Source: Asanoa ishikariensis
Lineage (GTDB): Bacteria; Actinomycetota; Actinomycetes; Mycobacteriales; Micromonosporaceae
Reading direction: 5' to 3'
NCBI RefSeq assembly: GCF_900107455.1
Contig: NZ_FNQB01000003.1
Location: 248,001 to 312,000 of the forward strand
DNA: 64,000 nucleotides
The translations under genes and the position numbers were made by a program. Positions 33,758-42,177 of the stretch are shown piece by piece (within the stretch, counting starts at the first letter, position 1; each line of letters starts with the position of its first letter). The notes beneath the pieces were generated by a model, which searched no databases, was not told the DNA's origin, and was given only the letters and a program-made list of their open reading frames with translations.

Positions 33758-34915
33758 TCAACCCGCCGCCGGGACCAGCTTGCCGCTGGTGATGGTGCCG
33801 ATCGAGGTGGCGAAGATGCCGACACCGGTGTCGTCGTACGCGAAGTCGCCGAGCAGTCCCTTGTGCTTGACGGCCCGGATGGCGTCGGCGAGCTCCTTGC
33901 CCTTCGCCGCGTTGCTGTTCTTCAGCGCGGTCAGCAGGATCTGCGCGCCGTCGTACGCCTTGGCGCCGTGCATCTCGGCCTCTTCGCCGGTGGCCGTCTT
34001 GTACGCCGCGGCGAAGGTCTTGGACGCGTCGTCGACCTCGTTGCTCAGGTAGGGCGTGCTGACGATGGTGCCCTCGACGTTGGCCGCACCGGCGGTGTCC
34101 AGGAACACCGGGGTGCCCTGCGGGGCGGCGCCGGCGAACGGTGCCTTGATGCCGAGGTCGCGGGCCTGCTTGACGATCAGGCCGGACTGCACCTCCTCGG
34201 CGCCGACGAAGATGAGCTGCGGGTTCTTCTGCCGGATGTTGGTGAGGGCGGCGCTGAAGTCCTTCTGGTCGGTGGTGACGACCTGGTCGGCCACCGGCGT
34301 GACGCCTCGGGTCGCGAGCGCCTTGGTGAACGAGTCGTGCTCGCCCTTGCCGTACGACCCGTTGTTGGTGATCAGCGCGATGGTCTTGAGGCCCTTCTGG
34401 TCGACCACGTGCTTGGCCAACGTCTCGTCGTACGTGAGGCTGGTCGGTCCGTTGAGGAACAGGAACGGGCTCTTGACCGCGATCAGACCCGGCGACTGCC
34501 CGGAGGTGATGTTCGGGATCTGTGCCTGTTGCAGGATCGGCGCCATCGCGATGGTGACCGCGCTCTCGGCGGTGCCGAGCATCGCGACGAAGCCCTCGCT
34601 CGCGATCTTGCGGGCCACGTTGGTGCCGACCGTCGGGTCGCCCTGGCTGTCGAAGACGCCGATCTCGATCTGCCGGCCGTTGATGCCGCCCTTCGCGTTC
34701 CACTCGTCGATGGCGAGTTTGGCGCCCTTGAGCTCCCAGGCGCCCAGCGAGCTGAGCTGCCCGCTCTGCGCGTTGGCAATAGCGATCTTGATGGGTCCGG
34801 TGTTCTCGCCGCCGCCGCCGGTCTGCTCCTCGCCGGGCGGGGAGCAGGCGGCGACGAAGAGCACGCCGAGAGCGAGCAAACCTGCGGCGAGGGGGCGCCG
34901 CACACGTCCGAGCAT
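33758..34915 (-). CDS. ABC importer substrate-binding lipoprotein (Leu/Ile/Val-binding fold)
   Basis: A 385-residue lipoprotein from ATG 34913-34915, behind GAGGTGAT. The signal ends in the lipobox FVAAC, then a Gly-rich linker. The mature part is a type I periplasmic binding protein (PBP1, LivJ/K-like): GPIKIAIANAQSGQLSSLG, LAIDEWNAKGGINGRQIEI, VAMLGTAESAV and FVGAEEVQSGLIVKQARDLG. It should capture the solute for the LivH/LivM-LivG/LivF importer. It follows the ThDP enzyme gene by 22 bases, so uptake and early metabolism are on one transcript. The ligand is not known. Confidence 0.92.
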   Translation of the reverse strand: MLGRVRRPLAAGLLALGVLFVAACSPPGEEQTGGGGENTGPIKIAIANAQSGQLSSLGAWELKGAKLAIDEWNAKGGINGRQIEIGVFDSQGDPTVGTNVARKIASEGFVAMLGTAESAVTIAMAPILQQAQIPNITSGQSPGLIAVKSPFLFLNGPTSLTYDETLAKHVVDQKGLKTIALITNNGSYGKGEHDSFTKALATRGVTPVADQVVTTDQKDFSAALTNIRQKNPQLIFVGAEEVQSGLIVKQARDLGIKAPFAGAAPQGTPVFLDTAGAANVEGTIVSTPYLSNEVDDASKTFAAAYKTATGEEAEMHGAKAYDGAQILLTALKNSNAAKGKELADAIRAVKHKGLLGDFAYDDTGVGIFATSIGTITSGKLVPAAG

Positions 34916-34937
34916 GGGGATCACCTCGTTGTCGTAG

Positions 34938-36680
34938 TCAGTCGAACAGGCCGTGGTAGATGTCCTTGATATTCCAGTGGCCGGGGGTCGGCACCGGTTC
35001 GTTGACCATCGGTACGTCCAGCACCGCCGGGCGGCGGGCGGCAATGGCGGCGCGCAGTGCGACACCCAGGTCGTCGGCACTCGCGACGGTGTAGCCGTCC
35101 GCACCACACGCCCGGCCGTACGCGGCGAAGTCCGGGCTGTAGGGCGCACCGTCCGGCCCGGTGAAGTCGCAGCCGAAGCTGCGCCCGAAGTTCGCGGCCT
35201 GCAGGTCGGAGATCGTGCCGTGCGAACGGTTGTTCATCACGACGAAGATGACCGGCGCGCCCTGCTCGACGGCCATGGGCACGGCGGGAAGCTGCGCGCC
35301 CATGCCCCCGTCGCCGATCAGCGCGACCACCGTGCGCTCCGGCTGGGCGATCTGCACGCCGACCGCCGCCGCCGGCCCGAATCCCATCGTCGAGGCACCG
35401 CCGGGCGTGATGAACCGGCCGTCGTCGGGAAGCTCGTAGCACTGGGCGACGCCGTTCTTGTTCCAACCGACGTCGGTGACGAGGATGGCGTCGGACGGCA
35501 GGGCGGCCCGCAGGTCGGTCAGGATCCGCTCGGGCCGCAGCGGGAACTGGGCACTGGTCCCGCGCTCGCGGCTCTCGGTGAACAGGGTGCGGCGGGTCGT
35601 GGTGATGGTGTCCCGCAGTCCCGGGCGGGTCGACGGTGCCGGTTGGCGCTCCCGCACGGCGGCCTCGATGGCCAGCACGGCGTCGGTGACGTCGGCGACC
35701 GCGCCGACCGCGACCGGGAAGTTGCGGCCGATCTCGGCGGGGTCGATGTCGATCTGGATGAGCTGCCCGGGCGGGAACTGCCAGGTGTAGCGGGGGTCCC
35801 ACGAGCTGGCGTCGGTCTCGGCGAACCGGGTCGCCAGGGCCAGGACCACATCGGCCTCGCGCGTGTACTGGTTGGTCAGCTCGAGTCCCCAGAAGCCGGG
35901 CATGCCCAGCAGCAGCGGGTGCGTGTCGGGCAGGGTTCCCTTGGCCATCAACGAGTGCGCGACGGGGATGTCGAGATGTTCGACGAGTGCGCGGAGCGCG
36001 TCGGTCCCGGCGCCGCGCCGCAGCCCGCCGCCGAGATACACCAGCGGCCGCTGCGCGCCGACCAGCAGGTCGGCGATGCGCGCGGCGACGTCGGCCGGCA
36101 GTGCGGGCCGCTCCTGGACGGCCAGGGGGTACGCCGTCGCCGTGTCATCCGGCACCGGGCGCGAGAAGTGGTCCATCGGGACGCTGAGCAGCACCGCACC
36201 CGGGCGCCCGGACGTGGCGGTCCAGAAGGCGCGCTCGGTGAACCTCGGGAGGTCGGCGACCCGGTGCACCTGCCACGCCCGCTTCACGAACGGCCGGTAG
36301 ACGGCGGTCTGGTCGGCGTCGGCGTGGAGGTTGATCTCCTGGTGCGGGTGGCGGCCGTAGTAGTAGGACGGGATGTCGCCGGTGATGGCGACGAGCGGCA
36401 CCGAGTCCATCGCCGCGGTGAGCACGCCGGTGACCGCGTTGGTCATGCCGGGGCCGACGTGCATCAGCAGGACGCCGGGCTTGCCGGTGGCCCGGGCGTA
36501 GCCGTCGGCGGCGTGGGCCGCGGCCTGCTCGTGGCGGGCGATGACGAACCGGATGCTGCTGCGACCCATCGCGTCCAGCAGGGCGATGTTGGTGTGGCCG
36601 CAGGTGCCGAAGACGTACTCGACGCCGTACGACTCGAGTTGGGTGACCATCGCCTCCGCCGCGGAGACCGTGTCGCTCAT
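34938..36680 (-). CDS. Thiamine-diphosphate-dependent enzyme (acetolactate synthase/decarboxylase family)
   Basis: A 580-residue enzyme with the three-domain ThDP layout. The N-terminal PYR domain has YGVEYVFGTCGHTN and the catalytic glutamate in RHEQAAAHAADGYARATGKPG. The middle domain reads RPLVYLGGGLRRG. The C-terminal PP domain has the cofactor motif GDGGMGAQLP ending in VVMNN. It resembles acetolactate synthase large subunits and 2-keto-acid decarboxylases, but no regulatory subunit is encoded and the neighbours are catabolic. Because an aldehyde dehydrogenase gene overlaps it by 4 bases, I favour a 2-oxo-acid decarboxylase that makes an aldehyde. Carboligation is the main alternative. 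Confidence 0.85.
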   Translation of the reverse strand: MSDTVSAAEAMVTQLESYGVEYVFGTCGHTNIALLDAMGRSSIRFVIARHEQAAAHAADGYARATGKPGVLLMHVGPGMTNAVTGVLTAAMDSVPLVAITGDIPSYYYGRHPHQEINLHADADQTAVYRPFVKRAWQVHRVADLPRFTERAFWTATSGRPGAVLLSVPMDHFSRPVPDDTATAYPLAVQERPALPADVAARIADLLVGAQRPLVYLGGGLRRGAGTDALRALVEHLDIPVAHSLMAKGTLPDTHPLLLGMPGFWGLELTNQYTREADVVLALATRFAETDASSWDPRYTWQFPPGQLIQIDIDPAEIGRNFPVAVGAVADVTDAVLAIEAAVRERQPAPSTRPGLRDTITTTRRTLFTESRERGTSAQFPLRPERILTDLRAALPSDAILVTDVGWNKNGVAQCYELPDDGRFITPGGASTMGFGPAAAVGVQIAQPERTVVALIGDGGMGAQLPAVPMAVEQGAPVIFVVMNNRSHGTISDLQAANFGRSFGCDFTGPDGAPYSPDFAAYGRACGADGYTVASADDLGVALRAAIAARRPAVLDVPMVNEPVPTPGHWNIKDIYHGLFD

Positions 36681-38167
36681 CGGGTTCCCTCCTGATCGCC
36701 GAACAACGACATGCCGCGCAGCAGGAGGGTCTTGACCACGGTGTAGTCCTCGACCATCCAGCGCGGCGACTCCCGCCCGAACCCGGAGTCCTTGACCCCG
36801 CCGAACGGGACGTGGTCGAGCCGGAAGTTCGAGGAGCCGTTGACCACCAGGCCGCCGACCTCGAGCTCGCGCCACGCGGTCAGGATCCGGCGGATGTCAT
36901 AGGTGAACAGGCCCGCCTGCAGGCCGTAGCGGCTGTCGTTGCAGGCCGCCACCACGTCGTCGAAGTCGTCGTAGGGCAGCACGCTGACCGCGGCGCCGAA
37001 CACCTCCTCGCGGACCAGGCGGGCGTCCGGCGGCGGCGACGCGACGACGGTGGGCGCCACCGTGGCACCGTCCCGGTCGCCGCCGGTGGTGATCGTGGCG
37101 CCGGCCGCGGCCGCCTCGGCCGCCCAGGTGACCACCCGCTGCGCGGCGTCGTCGTCGACCATCGAGCCGATGTCCGTGGCGGGGTCGAGCGGGTCGCCGA
37201 GCCGCAGCCGGCGGACCGCGTCGGTCAGGGCCGACACGAACTCGTCGTAGCGTCCATGGTGGACGTAGACCCGCTGCACCGAGATGCAGCTCTGGCCGGA
37301 GTTGCTGTATCCGGTGGCCGCGCAGACGCGGGCGGCGGCCGCGATGTCCGCGTCCTCGCAGACGATCGTGGCGGCGTTCCCGCCCAGTTCCATGACCAGG
37401 CGCTTGGCGCCGGCGGCGCGGGCCACCGCGGCTCCGGTCGCGACGCTGCCGGTGAAGCTGATGACGCCGACCTCGGGAGCCGCGCACAACGCGGCTCCCA
37501 CGCTCCCGTCACCGTGCAGGAGCTGCACCGCCTCGGGTGGCAGGCCGGCCTCGAGCAGGATCTCGACCACGGCGGCGGACGCGGCCGGCGCCTGCGGTGG
37601 TGGCTTGACGATCGTCGTGTTGCCGGCGGCGAACGCGGCGGCCAGCTTGTGTGCCAGCAGGTTGGCCGGGGCGTTGAACGGCGTGATGGCCAGCGCCACC
37701 CCGACCGGCGCGCGGTGCGTGAACGCCGTGTTGCCCACACCGCGGGCGAAGCCCGCGACCGGCAACACCTCTCCGCCGATCCGGCGGGCCTCGGCGGCCG
37801 ACACGGTGAACGTGTCCGCGACCCGGTCGGCCTCACCGAGCCCGTCGCGGACCGGCTTGCCCAGCTCGAGTGCCAGCAACCGGGCGATGCGGTCGCGGTG
37901 CGCGGTGGTGACGACCGCCGCCCGCTCGAGCACGGCGGCCCGCGCGGCCGGTGACATCCGGGCCACCTGCCTGGCGCCGCTTCGGGCGTAGGTGAGCGCC
38001 GCTTCGAGGTCCTGCTGGTCCACCTGGTGGGCCGTGCTGACGACACCGCGGACCCAGGGGCCGATCCGGTCGGCGTGCGGTCCCGCGGTCACCCACTGGC
38101 CCGCGACCAGGCTCGGAGCCTCGACCACCTCGGCCGGCGGCGGAGTCCGAATGAGGTTGTCGAGCAT
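36677..38167 (-). CDS. NAD(P)-dependent aldehyde dehydrogenase
   Basis: A 496-residue ALDH. The ATG at 38165-38167 has AGGAG at a better distance than the GTG one codon earlier. It shows the family marks: FNAPANLLAHKLAAAFAAGN, catalytic Glu in VMELGGNAA, catalytic Cys in NSGQSCISVQRVYV, and a late EVFGAAVSVLPYDD. It is the first gene of the long operon and should oxidise the aldehyde made by the ThDP enzyme. A promoter with TTGCCA-N17-TACGTT lies upstream, and a GGACC repeat between promoter and gene may be the site of the divergent IclR protein. Confidence 0.92.
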   Translation of the reverse strand: MLDNLIRTPPPAEVVEAPSLVAGQWVTAGPHADRIGPWVRGVVSTAHQVDQQDLEAALTYARSGARQVARMSPAARAAVLERAAVVTTAHRDRIARLLALELGKPVRDGLGEADRVADTFTVSAAEARRIGGEVLPVAGFARGVGNTAFTHRAPVGVALAITPFNAPANLLAHKLAAAFAAGNTTIVKPPPQAPAASAAVVEILLEAGLPPEAVQLLHGDGSVGAALCAAPEVGVISFTGSVATGAAVARAAGAKRLVMELGGNAATIVCEDADIAAAARVCAATGYSNSGQSCISVQRVYVHHGRYDEFVSALTDAVRRLRLGDPLDPATDIGSMVDDDAAQRVVTWAAEAAAAGATITTGGDRDGATVAPTVVASPPPDARLVREEVFGAAVSVLPYDDFDDVVAACNDSRYGLQAGLFTYDIRRILTAWRELEVGGLVVNGSSNFRLDHVPFGGVKDSGFGRESPRWMVEDYTVVKTLLLRGMSLFGDQEGTR

Positions 38168-38195
38168 CACCGCTCCTCCGCTTGAACCGCTTGGT

Positions 38196-38209
38196 GGACC
38201 TTATGGACC
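38196..38209. promoter_or_regulatory. Candidate IclR operator
   Basis: GGACCTTATGGACC is both a direct repeat of GGACC and a partial palindrome (GGnCCnTAnGGnCC). It lies between the ALDH promoter and its start codon, where a repressor would block transcription, and next to the divergent IclR gene. Confidence 0.35.
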
Positions 38210-38227
38210 GACCTGCGGACTAGGTGT

Positions 38228-38256
38228 AACGTACGGGCGGCGAGGTCCCCTGGCAA
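38228..38256 (-). promoter_or_regulatory. Promoter of the eight-gene catabolic operon
   Basis: On the minus strand TTGCCA (38251-38256) and TACGTT (38228-38233) are spaced by 17 bases, a good match to the housekeeping consensus. The ALDH start codon is about 60 bases downstream. Confidence 0.5.
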
Positions 38257-38317
38257 TAGGTGGTTTCAAATCTGTTACGGGGACGGGAAGCCGTGCGGGA
38301 GGGCTCGAAAGGGGACC

Positions 38318-39124
38318 ATGGAATCCGTGGCCGAACAACACTCACCGCTACGGCGGTCGTCATCCACCGAGCCGTCCGACGCCGGCGGTGTCCGAAGTGT
38401 CCAGCGCGCGATGGAGATTCTGTCGCTGCTGACCGAGACCCAGCCGTCGGTGACCATCCGCGAGATCGTGGACCGCACGGGTCTCGCCAAGACCACCGTC
38501 ATCCGCCTCGTGCAGACGCTCGAGCAGAACGGTCTACTGTGGGCGACCAGCCGCGGCTACACGGCCGGACCGGGCCTGTGGCGGTGGGCGCACCTGGCCC
38601 AGCGGAGCTGGGAGGTCCCGCCGGAGACCCGCCAACTCATGCGTGACCTCGCGGCGGCGCACCGGGAGACCGTCAACCTCTACATGACCCGCGACGTCAA
38701 CCGCGTCTGCGTCGCGCAGGAGGAGAGCCCGCAGGCCCTCCGCCACGTCGTCCGGGTCGGCGACGAGCTGCCCATGTGGGCCGGTGCGTCGTCGAAGGTC
38801 CTGCTCCACGACGCGGGCCCGGCGATGCTGGTCCGCATCGCCACCAACTCGCCGTGGGGCGACGGGCACGCCGACACGCTGCGGGAGTGGGCGCGGGAGG
38901 CCACCGCCAACGGCTACGCGACCAGCGCCGGCGAGCGCGAGCCCGGCCTGTCGGCGGTCGCGGTCCCGGTCACGGGACGCTCGGTGTCCGTCGTCGCCGC
39001 ACTCTGCCTCAGCGGGCCCACCCTGCGGTTCACCCCGGAGCGGGTCGCCGAGTTCATCCCGGCGCTCCAGGAAGCCGCCGCCCGGATGTCCGAGAAGGGG
39101 TTCGACCACCCACTCGCCGGCTGA
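38318..39124 (+). CDS. IclR-family transcriptional regulator
   Basis: A 268-residue regulator from ATG 38318, with AAGGGGA upstream. The N-terminal winged helix reads VQRAMEILSLLTETQPSVTIREIVDRTGLA in order, with the recognition part KTTVIRLVQTLEQNGLL. The C-terminal effector domain has LPMWAGASSKVLLHDAG and GLSAVAVPVTG, typical of IclR sensors of aromatic or organic acids. It diverges from the ALDH operon and is followed by the CoA-transferase and lyase genes, so it may control both sides. Confidence 0.92.
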   Translation: MESVAEQHSPLRRSSSTEPSDAGGVRSVQRAMEILSLLTETQPSVTIREIVDRTGLAKTTVIRLVQTLEQNGLLWATSRGYTAGPGLWRWAHLAQRSWEVPPETRQLMRDLAAAHRETVNLYMTRDVNRVCVAQEESPQALRHVVRVGDELPMWAGASSKVLLHDAGPAMLVRIATNSPWGDGHADTLREWAREATANGYATSAGEREPGLSAVAVPVTGRSVSVVAALCLSGPTLRFTPERVAEFIPALQEAAARMSEKGFDHPLAG

Positions 39125-39161
39125 GAACGAGATCCCCCACCACCGACCGAGGGATGCACGC

Positions 39162-40340
39162 ATGGACGATCGACCGCTGCGCGGCGTACGGGTCCTGGAT
39201 CTGACCAACGTCCTGGCCGGGCCCTACTGCAGTTACCAGCTCATGCTGCTCGGCGCCGAGGTCGTGAAGATCGAAAGACCGGGACAGGGCGACCTCGCCC
39301 GCCGGCTCGGCCCCGAGCCGGGTCTCAACCGGGCAGGCGTCGGCGCGTCGTTCCTCGCCCAGAACGCCGGCAAGAAGTCGGTCGAGCTGGACCTCAAGGA
39401 CCCGCGCGACCGGGCCACCTTCGACCGGATGCTGGGCGACGCGGACGTGCTGCTCGAGAACTTCCGGGCCGGCGTCCTCGACCGGCTGGGCTACGGCTGG
39501 AAGGTGCTGGAGCGGGCGAACCCGGCCCTGGTCTACTGCGCGATCTCCGGCTTCGGGCAGGCCGGGCCGATGAGCGGGGCGCCGGCGTACGACCAGATCA
39601 TCCAGGGATTGTCCGGGATGATGAGCATCACCGGCACGCCGGAGACCGCCCCGCTGCGTGTCGGGTTCCCGGTCTCCGACTCGGTCGGCGGGTTGGTCGC
39701 CGCGATGGCCATCTGCGCCGCGCTCGCCGGCCGGGCCCGCACCGGCAAGGGCTCCTACCTGGATGTGTCCATGTTGGAGGCCTCGATGTCGGCCATGGGC
39801 TGGGCCGCCTCCAACTATCTCGTCAGCGGCGTGCCGCCCGAGCCGATGGGCGACCAGAACGCCACCGCCGCACCGTCGGGAACCTTCGACACCGCGGACG
39901 GGCCGCTCAACATCGCCGCCAACCGGCAGGAGCAGTTCGAGGTGCTGTGCCGCCTGGTGCAGCGCGAGGACCTCGTGGTCGACGACCGCTTCGCGGACCG
40001 TGAGGCGCGGAAGGTGAATCGGGCGGCGCTGAACGAGGAGCTCAACGCGGCGCTGCGGCGGCGGCCCGCACTGGAGTGGGAAGAACTGCTCTCGGGCGCC
40101 GGCGTGCCGGCCGCACGGATCCTGACCGTGCCCCAGGCGGTCCAGCTCGAACAGCTCCGGGCCCGCGGCTTCTTCACCGACCTGCCCTTTCCCGGCGACA
40201 CCGCCCGGACGCTGCGGGTCAGCGGCAACGGTGTCCTGGTCAACGGCGCCGCGCTGCGACCGGAGTCGCCACCGCCCGTGCTGGGCGAGCACAACACCGA
40301 GGTCCACCTGGCCGCCACCGACGAGGTGGCGGCGCCGTGA
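39162..40340 (+). CDS. Class III CoA-transferase (CaiB/BaiF family)
   Basis: A 392-residue CoA-transferase starting at ATG 39162 after CCGAGGG. It carries the family marks VLDLTNVLAGPYCSYQLMLLG, VVKIERPGQGD, and the catalytic aspartate in GSYLDVSMLEAS. It would move CoA from a donor such as succinyl-CoA to a carboxylic acid. The stop overlaps the GTG of a citrate-synthase-like lyase, so the two should act in series: the acid is made into its CoA ester, which is then split. The acid is not identified. Confidence 0.9.
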   Translation: MDDRPLRGVRVLDLTNVLAGPYCSYQLMLLGAEVVKIERPGQGDLARRLGPEPGLNRAGVGASFLAQNAGKKSVELDLKDPRDRATFDRMLGDADVLLENFRAGVLDRLGYGWKVLERANPALVYCAISGFGQAGPMSGAPAYDQIIQGLSGMMSITGTPETAPLRVGFPVSDSVGGLVAAMAICAALAGRARTGKGSYLDVSMLEASMSAMGWAASNYLVSGVPPEPMGDQNATAAPSGTFDTADGPLNIAANRQEQFEVLCRLVQREDLVVDDRFADREARKVNRAALNEELNAALRRRPALEWEELLSGAGVPAARILTVPQAVQLEQLRARGFFTDLPFPGDTARTLRVSGNGVLVNGAALRPESPPPVLGEHNTEVHLAATDEVAAP

Positions 40341-41137
40341 CCGGGGAGCCGACGGTCCAGGAGGTCGCGGACTGGTGGGCGACCGCGGTCTCCCGTGTCG
40401 AGCCCGACGTCATCGAGCTGCGGGGACGGCCCATCCAGGAGGTCATCGCCGACACGAGCTTCGTCGGGGTCATCTGGTTGCTGCTGCGGGGGCAGTCGCC
40501 GACGCCGGCCCAGGAGCGGTTGCTGGAGGCGGCGATGGTCGCCTCGGTCGACCACGGGCCGCACGCACCGTCGATCGCCGTGGCGCGCATGGCGGCCACG
40601 TGCGGCATCGGCCTCAACAACGCGATGGCCACGGGGGTGAACCTCCTGGGCGACTCCCACGGCGGTGCGGGGGAGCAGTGCCTGGAGATGCTCACGGCCA
40701 TCACCAGCCGGCAGGCCGACGGCGAGCCGCTCGAATCCGCGGCGGCGTCCGTCGTGGACCAGTGGCGGGCACGCTCGAAGTATTTGCCCGGCTTCGGGCA
40801 CCGCTTCCATCGCGTCGACCCGCGCCGCGCACCGTTGCTGGAGCGGGTGTCGGCCGCCGTCGCTGACGGCGTCGTCGATGGCGGCTTCCTGCGGGCCGCG
40901 AACGCCGTGGAGGCGATCCTGGCCGGCGGCCGGCCCCGGCCGGTGCCGATCAACATCGACGGCTGCACCGCGGTCGTATACGGCGAGCTCGGCTTCGCGC
41001 CCCCCTTGGCGCGCGGCCTGTTCGTGCTCAGCCGCAGCGTCGGGATCCTCGCGCACGCCTGGGAGGAGGCCGGGCAGGGCCGACGCAACAAGGGACCGAT
41101 TCCGCCCTCCGTCACCCCGACGTTCCTGCCTCTCTGA
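40337..41137 (+). CDS. Citryl-CoA lyase-like (short citrate synthase superfamily)
   Basis: A 266-residue protein with the citrate-synthase fold but shorter than true citrate synthases (about 370-430 residues). It lacks the long N-terminal part and has the active-site-like histidines in DSHGGAGEQ and LPGFGHRFHRVDPRR, plus a conserved late segment ending GRRNKGPIPPSV. It belongs with the stand-alone citryl-CoA lyase-like proteins coded next to class III CoA-transferases. It probably cleaves a 3-hydroxy-3-carboxy-type acyl-CoA into acetyl-CoA (or an analogue) and a 2-oxo acid. That oxo acid could feed the ThDP enzyme coded across the IclR gene. Start GTG 40337 overlaps the previous stop. Confidence 0.82.
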   Translation: MTGEPTVQEVADWWATAVSRVEPDVIELRGRPIQEVIADTSFVGVIWLLLRGQSPTPAQERLLEAAMVASVDHGPHAPSIAVARMAATCGIGLNNAMATGVNLLGDSHGGAGEQCLEMLTAITSRQADGEPLESAAASVVDQWRARSKYLPGFGHRFHRVDPRRAPLLERVSAAVADGVVDGGFLRAANAVEAILAGGRPRPVPINIDGCTAVVYGELGFAPPLARGLFVLSRSVGILAHAWEEAGQGRRNKGPIPPSVTPTFLPL

Positions 41138-41149
41138 CAAGGAGCTGCC

Positions 41150-42130
41150 ATGCCCCTACGGCGCAGGTCCATCCTGAGCGCCACCCTCGGCGCCGCGGTC
41201 ACCGCGGCCGTCCTGATCGCCGCACACTCCTTCGTGAGCTCGCCGGCCACGACCCAGGCCGCCTCGCCCCGCAGCGGTGCCGACCACCTCGGCCGACCCG
41301 ACTACGGCGTGTGCCGCGGCACCGACCCCGACTGCTACCACGACTGGGGCAACTTCGACCCCGCCACCGACGGCTACCGGGTGCTGGTCTACAGCCGCAC
41401 CGCCGGACCACGCCACGCCCACCTCGGCCCGGCCCTGCCCGCCGGCCTCAACCCGCCGCTCGCCCCCGCCAACGCCGCGCAGAGCGCGCTCGTCAAGCTG
41501 GGCGCGGAGCACGACTTCGCCGTCGACTGGACCGAGGACGTCACCCAGCTCTCGTCGCCGTCGCGGCTGTTCCGCTACAACGCCGTCATCTTCATGAGCA
41601 CGACCCGCGACGCGCTCGACGACCCGGCGCAGACCGCCCTGCGGCAGTACATCCGTGGCGGCGGCGGTTTCGTCGGCATCCACAACGCCTTCGGCACCGA
41701 GTACAACTGGGAGTGGTACGAGGGCCTGCTCGGCGGCACCAACTACTACGACCACGGTCGCAACCAACCGGGGACGGTGGTGACCGGGAGCCGCAAGGAC
41801 GCGTCCACCAAGGGCCTGCCGGCTCGCTGGGACTTCGCCGACGAGTGGTACAACCTGGTGCCGTTCCCCAGCGATGTCCGGGTCCTGGCCCGGGTCGACG
41901 AGGCCACCCTGCCCGACGGCGCCGCCGGCGGCAGCGGCCACCCCGGCCACGGCCGCGACCACCCGGTGTCGTGGTGCCAGTACTACGACGGCGGGCGCTC
42001 GTGGGTGACCACCCTCGGCCACGCCGTCGAAGCGTGGACCGACGCGCCGATGGCCGGCGACCAGCAGTTCACGTCGCACGTCCTGGGCGGCATCGAGTCC
42101 GCCATGGGCCGCAGCCCGTTCTGCCGCTAG
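41150..42130 (+). CDS. Secreted ThuA-like protein
   Basis: A 326-residue exported protein from ATG 41150 with AAGGAG 6 bases upstream. The signal peptide has RRRSIL, a hydrophobic core and an ATTQAAS cleavage region. The mature part matches the ThuA/trehalose-utilisation-like glutamine amidotransferase fold: YRVLVYSRTAGPRHAHL, LFRYNAVIFMSTTRD, LRQYIRGGGGFVGIHNAFG and LPARWDFADEWYNL. The cysteine nucleophile of true amidotransferases is absent, as usual in ThuA proteins. It lies 12 bases after the lyase gene and may be on the same transcript, but its export suggests a separate role on extracellular sugar or glycan. Confidence 0.85.
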   Translation: MPLRRRSILSATLGAAVTAAVLIAAHSFVSSPATTQAASPRSGADHLGRPDYGVCRGTDPDCYHDWGNFDPATDGYRVLVYSRTAGPRHAHLGPALPAGLNPPLAPANAAQSALVKLGAEHDFAVDWTEDVTQLSSPSRLFRYNAVIFMSTTRDALDDPAQTALRQYIRGGGGFVGIHNAFGTEYNWEWYEGLLGGTNYYDHGRNQPGTVVTGSRKDASTKGLPARWDFADEWYNLVPFPSDVRVLARVDEATLPDGAAGGSGHPGHGRDHPVSWCQYYDGGRSWVTTLGHAVEAWTDAPMAGDQQFTSHVLGGIESAMGRSPFCR

Positions 42131-42135
42131 CCCCG

Positions 42136-42174
42136 ACGGTGCCGGGACGCTCCCCTCGGGCGTCCCGGCGCCGT
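42136..42174. terminator. Bidirectional hairpin terminator
   Basis: The arms GCCGGGACGC (42141-42150) and GCGTCCCGGC (42160-42169) pair perfectly over a 9-base loop, and the stem extends to about 15 bp through a T-G pair. It lies between the convergent ThuA-like and methyltransferase genes and can end both. Confidence 0.8.
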
Positions 42175-42177
42175 TCG

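Noticed and set aside
32818-33825. Upstream extension of the LivM-LivG fusion into livH
   Set aside because: The extension is an out-of-frame read of livH; the true start at 32817 overlaps the livH stop by 4 bases.
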